From NCBI GenBank assembly GCA_030295235.1, contig AP026125.1:1488001-1552000 (forward strand): DNA of 64,000 bases, in the 5' to 3' direction. Position 1 is the stretch's first letter; each line of letters begins with the position of its first letter. Shown one piece after another: positions 55,628 through 64,000 of this stretch. The position numbers were made by a program, and so were the translations under genes. Below the pieces are notes generated by a model. That model was not told the DNA's origin. It saw only the letters and a list, made by a program, of their open reading frames with translations, and searched no databases. The DNA comes from Fistulifera solaris. Taxonomy: Eukaryota > Bacillariophyta > Bacillariophyceae > Naviculales > Stauroneidaceae.

Positions 55628-56666
55628 ATGGACTCCTGGTTTAACATCGACTCGCTGAAAAGCTTGACGGAGAAGGTCAACGCGGAATCAATCAAGGAAT
55701 TCACCGAAAAAGTGCAGAGCGCCTTGCCCAAGATCGATGACAGTCTTATTGAGAAATTGACTTTGACCTCACCGGAATTGGCGGAGGAGAGGCGCAAAAT
55801 TGATAACGAAGAACGAGCTAAGGAGGCTTCTAGAAATTCCTTAGCTGGTTTACTGCCTTGGGAAACACGAGACCCTGACCGCGATATCTTAGTAGACGAA
55901 TGTCGTGACGCTATCCTCAAATTAAGTCGTGATCGAAGCACTTTTTCAGGTCCGTACCCAATGCCGAAGTCTAAAACCTCTGCTCAAGACAATGAGCAAG
56001 ATAAGGAATCACACGACAATAATGACCCGTCTCAAGAATCCAAAGAGAAGCTGGAAAAGTTGGAACCTCTGCCAAAACGCTTGCAAGATTTCAGCCTGGA
56101 CGCGCACGTCGGACTTATTGAGCGACTTTTGAAAGAAGACCCCAATTTGGTCAAGATGCAGATGTCGCTTTCAGGTACGCGCTTTCAATTCATGTGTCTC
56201 AGTCAGCTGCCGGCTCGACGTTCTCATCTTTTTTCTCATTGTAAACGCAACAGCCGGAGGCGAGCGTGAACGGACGTTTTGGAGAAATTATTTCTTTCAT
56301 TGTGCCTATACACGATATGAGGCGGGTCTCAGTATTGACGAAATATGGTCTGATGATCCTCCCGTTTTCGCTAGTCCGATACCGACAGATTTGCCTGGGG
56401 AGAACGACGAAGAGACGATTACATTCCAAGAGACGGTGAATGTCAAAGACATGAACGAGCCCAAGGGCGACCAACTCAAACCTGCGAGTAATGATGCAGA
56501 AAGTAGTCTATCTGACGTCGACGTACCGTTGGACCGTAATGATTTCGAAATGGTTGGCGAAACAGAATTGGATCACACTCCTTCGAATGACGGTGACGAC
56601 GATGATCTCGCGGATTATGAACTCGACGAGTTGGAGGCCGAGATTGCACGTGAACTAGAAGACTAG
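55628..56666 (+). CDS. BSD-domain protein
   Basis: Exon 1 (55628-56174) and exon 2 (56254-56666) are joined over a 79-nt intron (GTACGC...CAACAG); about 319 aa. The ATG at 55628 sits in an ACC-ATG context; an upstream open frame in phase is probably not coding. The N-terminus (WFNIDSLKSLTEKVNAESIK) is amphipathic. The BSD domain covers the exon junction: GLLPWETRDPDRDILVDECR, LDAHVGLIERLLKEDPNLVK and, after the join, GGERERTFWRNYFFHCAYTR with the FW signature. An acidic C-terminus follows (DDDDLADYELDELEAEIARE). The layout resembles SYAP1-type BSD proteins rather than TFIIH p62. Molecular role unknown. Confidence 0.75.
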
Positions 56667-56792
56667 TTGCAGGACGTAGACCAATACCTTTGTATTTTAA
56701 TTGCTCGTTTTAGTTCGACATACAGGTTTAAGAGTGTGCACCTAGCGTTGATTAAAGTTTTCAGAACACATAGGTAGAGCGTAACAAAACCG

Positions 56793-57250
56793 ATTCCAGA
56801 AATTCTGGAATCGGTGGTTGCGGTCATACTAAACATCTGCGGTATTCCGAGAAATTCTAGATTCGGTGTTGCGATCACATGGAAATGCTGCGCTCGTTCC
56901 AGAAATTCTGGAATCGGTGTATGCGATGATACCGAGATCGGGTGTTGTTCCAGAAATTCTGGAATCGATATTTCCATCATACCGAGATACTGTGGCCGTT
57001 CCAGAAATCCTGGAACCGCTGTTCGAACTTTGTGGTGGTTCCAAAAGTCTGGAATCGCTGTTTTGTATCATAAGGAGTAAAGAGGCTCAGTGGTCGTTCC
57101 AGAAATTCTGGGATCATTGGAGGTTGCGATCATACAGAAATTCTGTGGATATTACAGAAATTCTGGATACGGTAGTTGATATCATACAAAAGCTGAGTTT
57201 GATTTCCAGAAAATCTGGAAATTAATGGAGGTTCCAGAATTTCTGGAAGT
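56793..57250. repeat. Palindrome array 4, TTCCAGAA-N-TTCTGGAA type
   Basis: About ten units of 40-60 bp. Here the palindrome is GTTCCAGAAATTCTGGAATC, with TTCC/GGAA flanks instead of GGTCC/GGACC, and spacers such as GGTGTTGCGATCA or CATACCGAGAT. Later units mix in ACAGAAATTCTGT. The array sits between the BSD gene and PRPP synthetase, both plus strand, ending about 350 bp before the latter's start. Confidence 0.85.
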
Positions 57251-57597
57251 TCTTTGCCCCGGTGCTAGGTAATGAAATAAATAATTGGCGCGAACGCCGG
57301 CCCGCGACTTGACTGGCAGACAGCAGACAGCAGACAGACGTTTAGAAGGTACCTGTACAATGTACATTATACTATCAGATTTACTGCCAAGGAGATACTA
57401 AACGGTGCCCGCGACAACCGCATCCACCACCCATCATCCAACCACACAAAAGATAGCCACCAATCGATCGATGATTTGTAACGGATACGGCAAATCAGAT
57501 TCACCTCTACTGCTGCATTTGCAATTGGAAGCGTTGTCTTTACTGACCAGACAGCGCTTAAGACCCAAGACAAGCATACTGAATACAAAGTGGCGAA

Positions 57598-59086
57598 ATG
57601 CGCTGGTCACAAATTGCTACCCGTCAAGCCTTGCGAAAGGTGACGGAATCGCCCAGAAATAGAATCCTTGCCGCTCGGGCCTTTGGCAGCCAATCCGAAA
57701 AGGATAGAGTGCGATCTCCGTGGACTATGGCTGCCGTTTTTACTGCTAGTCTTGCGGGTGCAGCTGCAGTGACTCTGTGTGAGGACCCTGCCGATAACTT
57801 TACATTCGTTCGTACCTACAGCAAATCAGGAATGGCCGATCCACTGACGAGCTTTGCCAAGTACGCGCAAAAGAAGGAACACGAAGAAAGACATTCACAG
57901 CACGACGAAGTGAAGAAGCAAGATGTGTCTGTTCAAGCTACTAGCACTGCCAACGGCGAAGGCGTGGATATGGCAGCAACTGCCAGTGCTGATACCCTAA
58001 GCGAAGGGGAAGCGAAGATTGAGGCAGAAGCCCGCAAGCTAAAGCAGCACTCTGGAGGTCTTAAGGTCTTTAGTGGAAACGGTAACATGTCCTTGTCGCT
58101 CGAGATTGCTCGCCATCTTGGCATTAATTTGGGTAAGGCCACGGTTGGAAGATTTGCCGATGGTGAAGTGAACTGCGTCATTAATGAGAATGTGCGCGGA
58201 AAGGATGTCTATATCGTACAACCCACTTGCCCGCCTGTTAACGACAACATTATGGAGCTTCTCTTAATGATATCTACGCTCCGACGTGCCAGTGCTCGCC
58301 GTATCACAGTCGTAATCCCCTATTACGGTTATGCTCGTCAGGATCGAAAAATGCAGGTAAGAAATTCGCAGCAGAAATGACAACCACAAGGGCCCAAACA
58401 AAAGACGTTAACAAATTTATTTTTAGGCGCGCGTGCCCATTTCAGCTGCCGACGTGGCCCGTTTGATGGAAGCCATGGGTGTCGACAGAGTCATTGCTGT
58501 GGATTTGCACTGCGGACAGATCCAAGGTTTCTTCGGACCTCGCGTTCCAGTCGATAATCTGGATGGGGGCATTGTGGGTCTGGACTATTTTGGCTGCAAA
58601 GATCTTCACAATCCTGTTGTCGTAAGTCCAGATGCCGGAGGTGTATATCGAGCAAAGAAGTTCAAGGAAGGTCTTGAGCAAAAGTACGAAATGAATGATG
58701 TCGGTCTTGCCATGATTGTCAAACAGCGTGCACGCGCTGGTGCTGTCGACCAGATGGACTTGGTTGGTGATGTCAAGGATTGCGATTGCATTTTGGTTGA
58801 CGACATGATTGATACGGCAGGAACGTTGTGTAAAGCAGCTGATGTCCTTATTGCCAGTGGCGCACGTCGAGTTTTCGCGTTTGCCAGTCACGGTCTTCTC
58901 AGCGGTCCAGGAAATGATCGAATTGCCAACTCAAACATAGAAGAAGTTGTGATTCTCAATACAATTCCGACTTCTCCTCAGCGAGAAGCCAATGAGAAGC
59001 TAACGGAGCTCAGCGTTGCACCCCTGTTGGCTCAAGCCATCTTCAACATTCACGCCAAGAAGAGTATCTCCGCCCTTTTCAAATAA
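57598..59086 (+). CDS. PRPS: Ribose-phosphate pyrophosphokinase (PRPP synthetase)
   Basis: Exon 1 (57598-58356) and exon 2 (58427-59086) are joined over a 70-nt intron (GTAAGA...TTTTTAG); about 472 aa, frame clean. From residue about 155 it is a standard PRPP synthetase: [54 protein letters not shown] across the junction, [20 protein letters not shown] and the PRPP-binding loop [17 protein letters not shown]. Known reaction: ribose-5-phosphate + ATP to PRPP + AMP, feeding purine, pyrimidine, His and Trp synthesis. The first ~150 residues are an extension: a basic leader ([20 protein letters not shown]), a hydrophobic segment ([20 protein letters not shown]) and a polar linker. This suggests mitochondrial import with a membrane anchor. 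Confidence 0.92.
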
Positions 59087-59205
59087 AGTATAAAATTGTG
59101 TACGTACACAGCAAGTTAATGACAATGACTTTTTCAAAGCTGGACTAGATGTTTACATGATATCTCGTTTGTCATTTCCCTTGCAATAAAATCGCATCAG
59201 TTCGA

Positions 59206-59675
59206 TGATACAGAAGTTCTGTGTGTTTGGTCCAGAAATTCTGGACCATCTTTGTTTGCAAGCATACAGAAATCCTGTTTGTTGGGTCCAGAAATTCAGG
59301 ACCACGTGTTTGCGATAAAACAGAAATTCTGCGTGTCTGGTCGAGAAATTCTGGAACTTCTGTGTTAGCGTTGATTCAGAAACTCTCTGGCATGTCCAGA
59401 AATTATGGAACATATGTGTACGGTCCAGAAATATAGAAATATCGGTGTTTGCGATCTTTTAGAATTTTTGTGGTTGTTCCAGAAATTCTGGAATGGGTGT
59501 TTGTGATCATACAGAAATCCTGTTTGATTGGTCCACAAATTCTGGACCATTCTTCTTTGCAGTCATACAGACATTCTGTGCGATTGGTCCAGAAAATCTG
59601 GACCGTAGTATTTGATTGTGATCATACAGAAATGCTGTGTGTTTGGTCCAGATATTCTGGACCATCATTATTTTT
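59206..59675. repeat. Palindrome array 5
   Basis: About nine units with GGTCCAGAAATTCTGGACCA and ATACAGAAATTCTGT alternating at roughly 50-60 bp, with GTGTTTGCGATCATACAGAA recurring as spacer. Some units are degenerate (AATTATGGAAC near 59400). It lies between PRPP synthetase and the short-chain dehydrogenase, ending about 90 bp before the start at 59762. Confidence 0.88.
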
Positions 59676-59761
59676 GTAATCGATGGAGCGTCGCGTCAAG
59701 AACAATAATAATATTTTTTCCCGTTGTCTCAAACGAGACGACGACGATTCAAAAATCAAGG

Positions 59762-61085
59762 ATGAGACTAACACTTATATTTCTAGCTTTTCTTGCTGCT
59801 CAAGGTGGTTGTTTTACGACCCGTCCCTATGACGTTTCATCTACAGTCAACCGGAAAACGGAACTGTTTGCTACCCGACGAGACGTGCTAATACAAAGCA
59901 GTGGCTTGGTTCTTGCCTCCCTGTTGTCAGGAAAGCCTGCTGTAGCTGCTGCCCCCTCGACTATACTCGTGACAGGTGCTAACTCGGGTGTCGGTCTCGA
60001 AGCTTGCAAGCGTCTTGCACAAGATGGTCATGATTTAATTCTGGCGTGTCGTACCATGGAGAAAGCGACGGCTGCTGCCAATCAACTAAAACCACTCGGC
60101 GGTGGCGGTGCTATCTTGCCAGCAGAGTGCGATCTTGCTAGTTTAAAATCAATTGATGGGTTTGTTAATAAGCTTCCAGGATTACTGGGAAGCGGCGCGA
60201 AAATTGATGCCGTCTGTTTGAATGCGGGACTGTCACGGAACACGGCGGCAAAAGACTGCGCTAGAACGGCCGACGGTTTTGAGTTGACCGGTGAGAATCG
60301 TTTCTTTGAACGTTGAACGCAACCACACAGACATGACTTGATACTCATCTTAATGCCTCTCGTCGTTTCTTTCAGTTGGAACAAATCACTTTGGACATTT
60401 TTATCTGAATCATCTAGTTCTACCTTTTGTCAATCCTAACGGAAAGATCATCGTCACTGCCAGTGGTGTTCATGACCCAGAGAGTCCTGGTGGGGCGCAA
60501 GGCGAACCTGCAGGGCTAGGTAATTTGGACGGGCTAGCTAGGCAAGGAAAGAGCTGTGAGATGATTGACGGTTCGCCTTTCAATGCAGACAAAGCGTACA
60601 AAGATAGCAAGGTACGTCGAAGACATCACCATTGCGCTATTGTTGGTGCCGTGCTCGCAAACATGAATAACTAAGTCTTCATATAGCTTTGCAACGTTCT
60701 GTTTACGCGAGAACTTCAAAGGCGGCTGGAAATGAATGCTATTACAAAAGGTATTACAGTCAACTGTTTTAATCCTGGATTGATAGTAGGCACGGGCCTC
60801 TTTCGCGACCAAAATCCAATCTTTACCAAAGTTTTCGACTTTGCGGCAACAGATCTATTTAAGGTGGGAGAAACTCCCGATTGGGGTGGCGGGTGTTTGG
60901 GTTATATGACAACCGTCGACACAAGAGGGCTCTTCTACAGTAGTGCGCCGGGCTCATCCAAATACGGCGATGCTGCTTTTGGCAACCAATTCCAACCCTT
61001 TGCAATCAGCAAAGAAGCCCAAGACGACGCAAAAGCAAGATTACTATGGGAATTAAGCGCAAGAGAGCTCGGAATTTCAGCATAG
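59762..61085 (+). CDS. POR-like short-chain dehydrogenase with bipartite plastid leader
   Basis: Three exons, 59762-60290, 60376-60611 and 60687-61085, join in frame to about 387 aa (introns 60291-60375 and 60612-60686). The leader MRLTLIFLAFLAAQGGC|FTT fits plastid import. A second segment, ATRRDVLIQSSGLVLASLLS then KPAVAAA, has a twin-arginine pair and an AAA cleavage site, as in thylakoid-lumen precursors. The enzyme part has STILVTGANSGVGLEACKRL (NADPH site), AVCLNAGLSRNT, TNHFGHFYLNHLVLP, KIIVTASGVHDP and the catalytic AYKDSKLCNVLFTRELQRR. The insert between SGVH and YKDSK and the following VLFTRELQRRL resemble protochlorophyllide oxidoreductase-like SDRs. Substrate unknown; the usual POR cysteines are not evident. 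Confidence 0.75.
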
Positions 61086-61573
61086 ATCTACCGGATTAGC
61101 GAGCCTGAATCAACAATGATACTCAATTCGCAAGTCGCTAATTAGTCCTAGCTATTATCCTCTAAAGTGCTGCGTGTTTTATCTATATTCCTGGTTTAGC
61201 GACACAAGAACTTCGTCGAACTCCGGTCGACTAGATTGAATCAACCAGAACCACCAACCACAGAAGGTTCTTGCAAAGTGTGATATGATAGCATCTGCTA
61301 TCAAGTGCAACAACAGTGCAGTTAAAAATTTCAAAAAAATGAGCCCCAAATTTGACTCTGTCCATCAGACGGCTCGGTATTCGTAATGTACATTAGCACG
61401 GATAGAATCTAAGGCGCCCCAGCTACGGTCCCATCGATCCCTACGGTCGTATGTTTTCGAGTTTGAATGAGGCCTCGCCGTAAGCTCCCTCGTCACGTGC
61501 TCACTTTCAAGCACTCCTGAATTTGTGGCAAGTAAACGGATGATGGTTAAAAAGCTTTATGCGACAGCGGACT
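61086..61573. other. Convergent 3' region, no gene recognised
   Basis: About 490 bp between the stop codons of the dehydrogenase and the pseudouridine synthase. This is much longer than other convergent gaps in the window (41-191 nt). No gene is recognised. Confidence 0.4.
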
Positions 61574-62410
61574 TTAATGGCTCTTTTTTGGAGTTGATGT
61601 CGCGGTTCGTTGTTGTGAAGATCGTTTCGGAGAGTCTAAGTTTCGGGGCGCCCATTTGAGATTACCTAGAACTTCATCATCGGATAAAATACGCCATTGT
61701 CCGATCTCTAAGCCCGCGAGGGTAAGATTTGCTCCGATCGAGACCCTTTGTAGTTGCATGACGCCAGATCCCAAAGCGTGAAACATTCTGCGAACTTGTC
61801 TGTTTTTACCCTCATAAATCGTCAAGGACACTTTCGTCGTCTTGTGGGTAGGGTGGCCTAGAACAGCTATATCACTGGCGGGTGCGGTAAGACCTCCGTA
61901 CTTCTCTCCAATATCAACGCCATTTTCACGAACAGTACGGATAACAATTGAATCATTGTCGTGATAGCCCATGATGACGGCTTCGTACGTTTTCCCCAGT
62001 GGACCTAGTTCGAGGCTAGTCTTCGAGCTTTTATTCGTGACATGATGAACTAGTCCACCATCATTTGTAATGAGTAGTAAACCAGTTGTATTTGCATCAA
62101 GTCGCCCCACGGCATTCCATTCGGTTGGGTTCACTCCAGTCAGTTGCTGCAACGTCTTGTTCACATCGGATGGAGACGAGGCAACGAATCCGCGCATTGA
62201 CAAAACATCTTGATAGACGTTTACACGGCCCTTCGCATCAATCTCCTCATGTGTTGTGACTACACCGGAAGGCTTATTGTACAAAAGAACAACCGTCCGT
62301 CCACTTTGTCGGATAGGGATGGCCAAGCCGAACGCATGATCACGTGATGCAAGCAGCAGACCGAGGCAAGCAATGATTATCATTCTCGACAAAGCCTTTC
62401 CAAGCAACAT
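61574..62410 (-). CDS. RsuA/RluE-type rRNA pseudouridine synthase, plastid
   Basis: The ATG at 62410 gives MLLGKALSRMIIIACLGLLL then ASRDHA|FGLAIP, a good plastid-import junction; an ATG 27 nt further in is also possible. The catalytic block is WNAVGRLDANTTGLLLITND, with the conserved Asp in GRLD. Also present are VVLLYNKPSGVVTTHEE at the start of the domain, GPLGKTYEAVIMGY, and IYEGKNRQVRRMFHALGSGV, the second family signature. The N-terminal S4 domain of bacterial RsuA is absent. Known reaction: uridine to pseudouridine in 16S or 23S rRNA; the plastid rRNA is the likely target. About 278 aa, no frame break. Confidence 0.85.
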   Translation of the reverse strand: MLLGKALSRMIIIACLGLLLASRDHAFGLAIPIRQSGRTVVLLYNKPSGVVTTHEEIDAKGRVNVYQDVLSMRGFVASSPSDVNKTLQQLTGVNPTEWNAVGRLDANTTGLLLITNDGGLVHHVTNKSSKTSLELGPLGKTYEAVIMGYHDNDSIVIRTVRENGVDIGEKYGGLTAPASDIAVLGHPTHKTTKVSLTIYEGKNRQVRRMFHALGSGVMQLQRVSIGANLTLAGLEIGQWRILSDDEVLGNLKWAPRNLDSPKRSSQQRTATSTPKKSH

Positions 62411-62594
62411 CTCCGATTGTGACTGTCTGGGTATCCACAATGGGAAAGAATAATTAAATGGTTTGTTTCAAGTCATAATCTTTCCCTTATTATTATTGTC
62501 ATCCTGATGAAAAACGCAAGCGGATTAATTACGAGGCGCAAAACGAAGGCACGCGACAGACACGACGAAAAAAGTCAGTAGCTTATGTACGGGA

Positions 62595-63290
62595 AAGTAC
62601 TTGAGTCCCGATATGCAAATGATGTTGTATTATTTAGTCACGAGTCTTCTAAGAGGGCCCAGTCTGTCCGTACACCCTCGATGACATTTTGCAAACACAC
62701 TGCGACATTACAAAAAGGCGTGAGTACCGCTCCGAAGTCATCTGTACTAAACGTATGAAGTCTATTACAAAATCTACTTTGTGGCTCTACTGTTTATTAA
62801 CCGTGTTATTGGGCCAAAAAATGCTGATGGGTTATTGCCCATGAAAAAATGCTTGGCTCATTTGTTGCCATTTTCAGTCCATCGATGACCTTAAAATGAA
62901 TATCTTCTCTAGTACATGACAATTTATGGATGCCTTTCTATTAACCATATTATGAGACACTTGGAGGGTGCGAAAAATGACGCAAAGGCCGTTCGGTGCT
63001 CAATTTCCCCCTATTTTTGTGACGAGGTGTCGACCCTCTCATTGATGGATCGATCAGGTCACGGCACATATTACAATGATCGACCGCTTTCATTAGCATT
63101 CGCGGTGCTCAAATGCCTCCCTGGTTGCTTTGAAGCTCGTCAAAACATGTTTAGGTTATAACCTTGTTCTCGAGCGTCAAGTATCCGTCTTGACTCACAG
63201 TCCATGCCGACGGCTCCTTGTTCTACTTCACGCATTTCCGATATCGGCCAACTCTCTATTAAGAGCGAAGCGATCACAATTTCCCTGACA
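62595..63290 (+). repeat. Dispersed ~650-bp repeat, copy R3
   Basis: The longest copy in the plus orientation, matching R1 (1985-2665, reversed) throughout and R2 in part. One short open frame (62916-63161) shares IYGCLSI-H--MRH-EG with the translated R1 copy, hinting that the ancestor may have coded for protein, but frames differ after that point. It lies upstream of the pseudouridine synthase gene. Confidence 0.75.
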
Positions 63291-64000
63291 GTACACGTGG
63301 ATGGCCTACGAGCTTGGAAAGCATACAAAATCTTTTCTCTGTGTCGTTCAAGGATTGTGAACAAGGCAGTCGTTCTAGTATCATTCAGGTTTCTATCCTA
63401 TGTTGCAAGCTTATGACCTCGATAAATCTGCGTTATTCAGATTGATGCAGCTGACATGTATTCGATGGATATGTTCGAGACTACTCTTCTATGAGTGCTA
63501 CTAAAAGGGGGGGATGAAGAGTGAGGAGGTTTCAATGAAAGTAGCTGTTGCCTTGTCGTAAACGAAAGGAAGTGATTGGGTAGCCACTAACCAATCCTCG
63601 TCACGTTCGCTGTCACAAGTTCTTGCTAAAGGCAAAGCAAACAAAAAATCTACTCTATGATGGCGGAAGTATTGTCAGAGCCAAGCGTACTACACCGATA
63701 CAAACATTCGTGTCGAGTTTAGGATCATGAGGTGGGTCTCCCTGCTACTACGCAACATTGTGCACCGAATCCGATAAAAGATGCTGCTGAAAATTAAGCT
63801 CAAGCGATAAAACGACCCCATAAAATGCTAGCGCTTGTTGCAGTATCATTGCAGTGATTTTGTCTGAAAACTAAAGCTAGAGCTCAATGACAACATAAGA
63901 AATTTTGCGTCGCACTTGTTCGTTGTGCTAAGTCACCCTCTGCGTTCTTTGCCTTCCAGGTTGCCCCAATCAGCGACGACCTCACAAGTGAAGGATTTTT
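63291..64000. other. Right end of window, no gene recognised
   Basis: About 700 bp with a G7 tract near 63508-63514. I see no supported coding feature; a gene may continue beyond the edge. Confidence 0.4.

Overview
The window looks like nuclear DNA of a photosynthetic stramenopile, most likely a pennate diatom and possibly Phaeodactylum tricornutum or a close relative (inference; no database search was run). The support is short GT-AG introns (mostly 46-110 nt), compact spacing, and several predicted proteins that begin with a signal peptide followed by an Ala/Ser|Phe-type junction (A|FVVPQ, A|FSP, C|FTTR, A|FGLA), the known diatom plastid-import signature. There are also plastid genes such as zeaxanthin epoxidase, a CSP41-like protein and a PsbQ/Psb31-like lumenal protein.

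Layout. 1-10 kb: a MerT/HMA-like membrane protein cut by the left edge, a lipase maturation factor family protein, a plastid RRM-like protein, a large carboxylesterase and an orphan protein. 10-20 kb: a degenerate ~210-bp tandem hairpin repeat, THOC5, TFIIE-beta, a MIT/coiled-coil protein, a DUF3228 protein and an acyl-CoA dehydrogenase. 20-34 kb: an orphan secreted protein, a DUF1995-like plastid protein, a plastid membrane protein, the Psb31-like protein, a START-domain protein, a DeSI peptidase, a small plastid membrane protein, an HMG-box protein, an amino-acid transporter and PEX10. 34-49 kb: a tubulin-tyrosine-ligase/class V aminotransferase fusion, ALKBH8 (RRM-AlkB-methyltransferase), a DEAD-box helicase, a 2OG-oxygenase-like protein, an FkbM methyltransferase, a kelch protein and CSP41. 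49-64 kb: zeaxanthin epoxidase, a two-pore K+ channel with EF hands, an ADPRM-type phosphatase, a BSD-domain protein, PRPP synthetase, a POR-like short-chain dehydrogenase and an RsuA-type pseudouridine synthase. Genes mostly alternate in strand, giving convergent pairs with 41-191 nt between stop codons and divergent pairs sharing upstream regions.

Two signals stand out beyond the gene list. First, five intergenic arrays of a short palindrome family (core CAGAA-A/T-TTCTG) each lie just upstream of a start codon, three of them inside divergent promoter regions and none between convergent genes. Second, about half of the conserved genes are broken by single-base length changes, mostly in short homopolymers. 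Each repairs cleanly to a family-typical protein, so the sequence probably carries uncorrected homopolymer errors rather than mass pseudogenisation. Other repeats include a ~650-bp dispersed element in three copies, a ~220-bp repeat at two loci, and a 121-bp near-perfect duplication carrying a tRNA-like box B.
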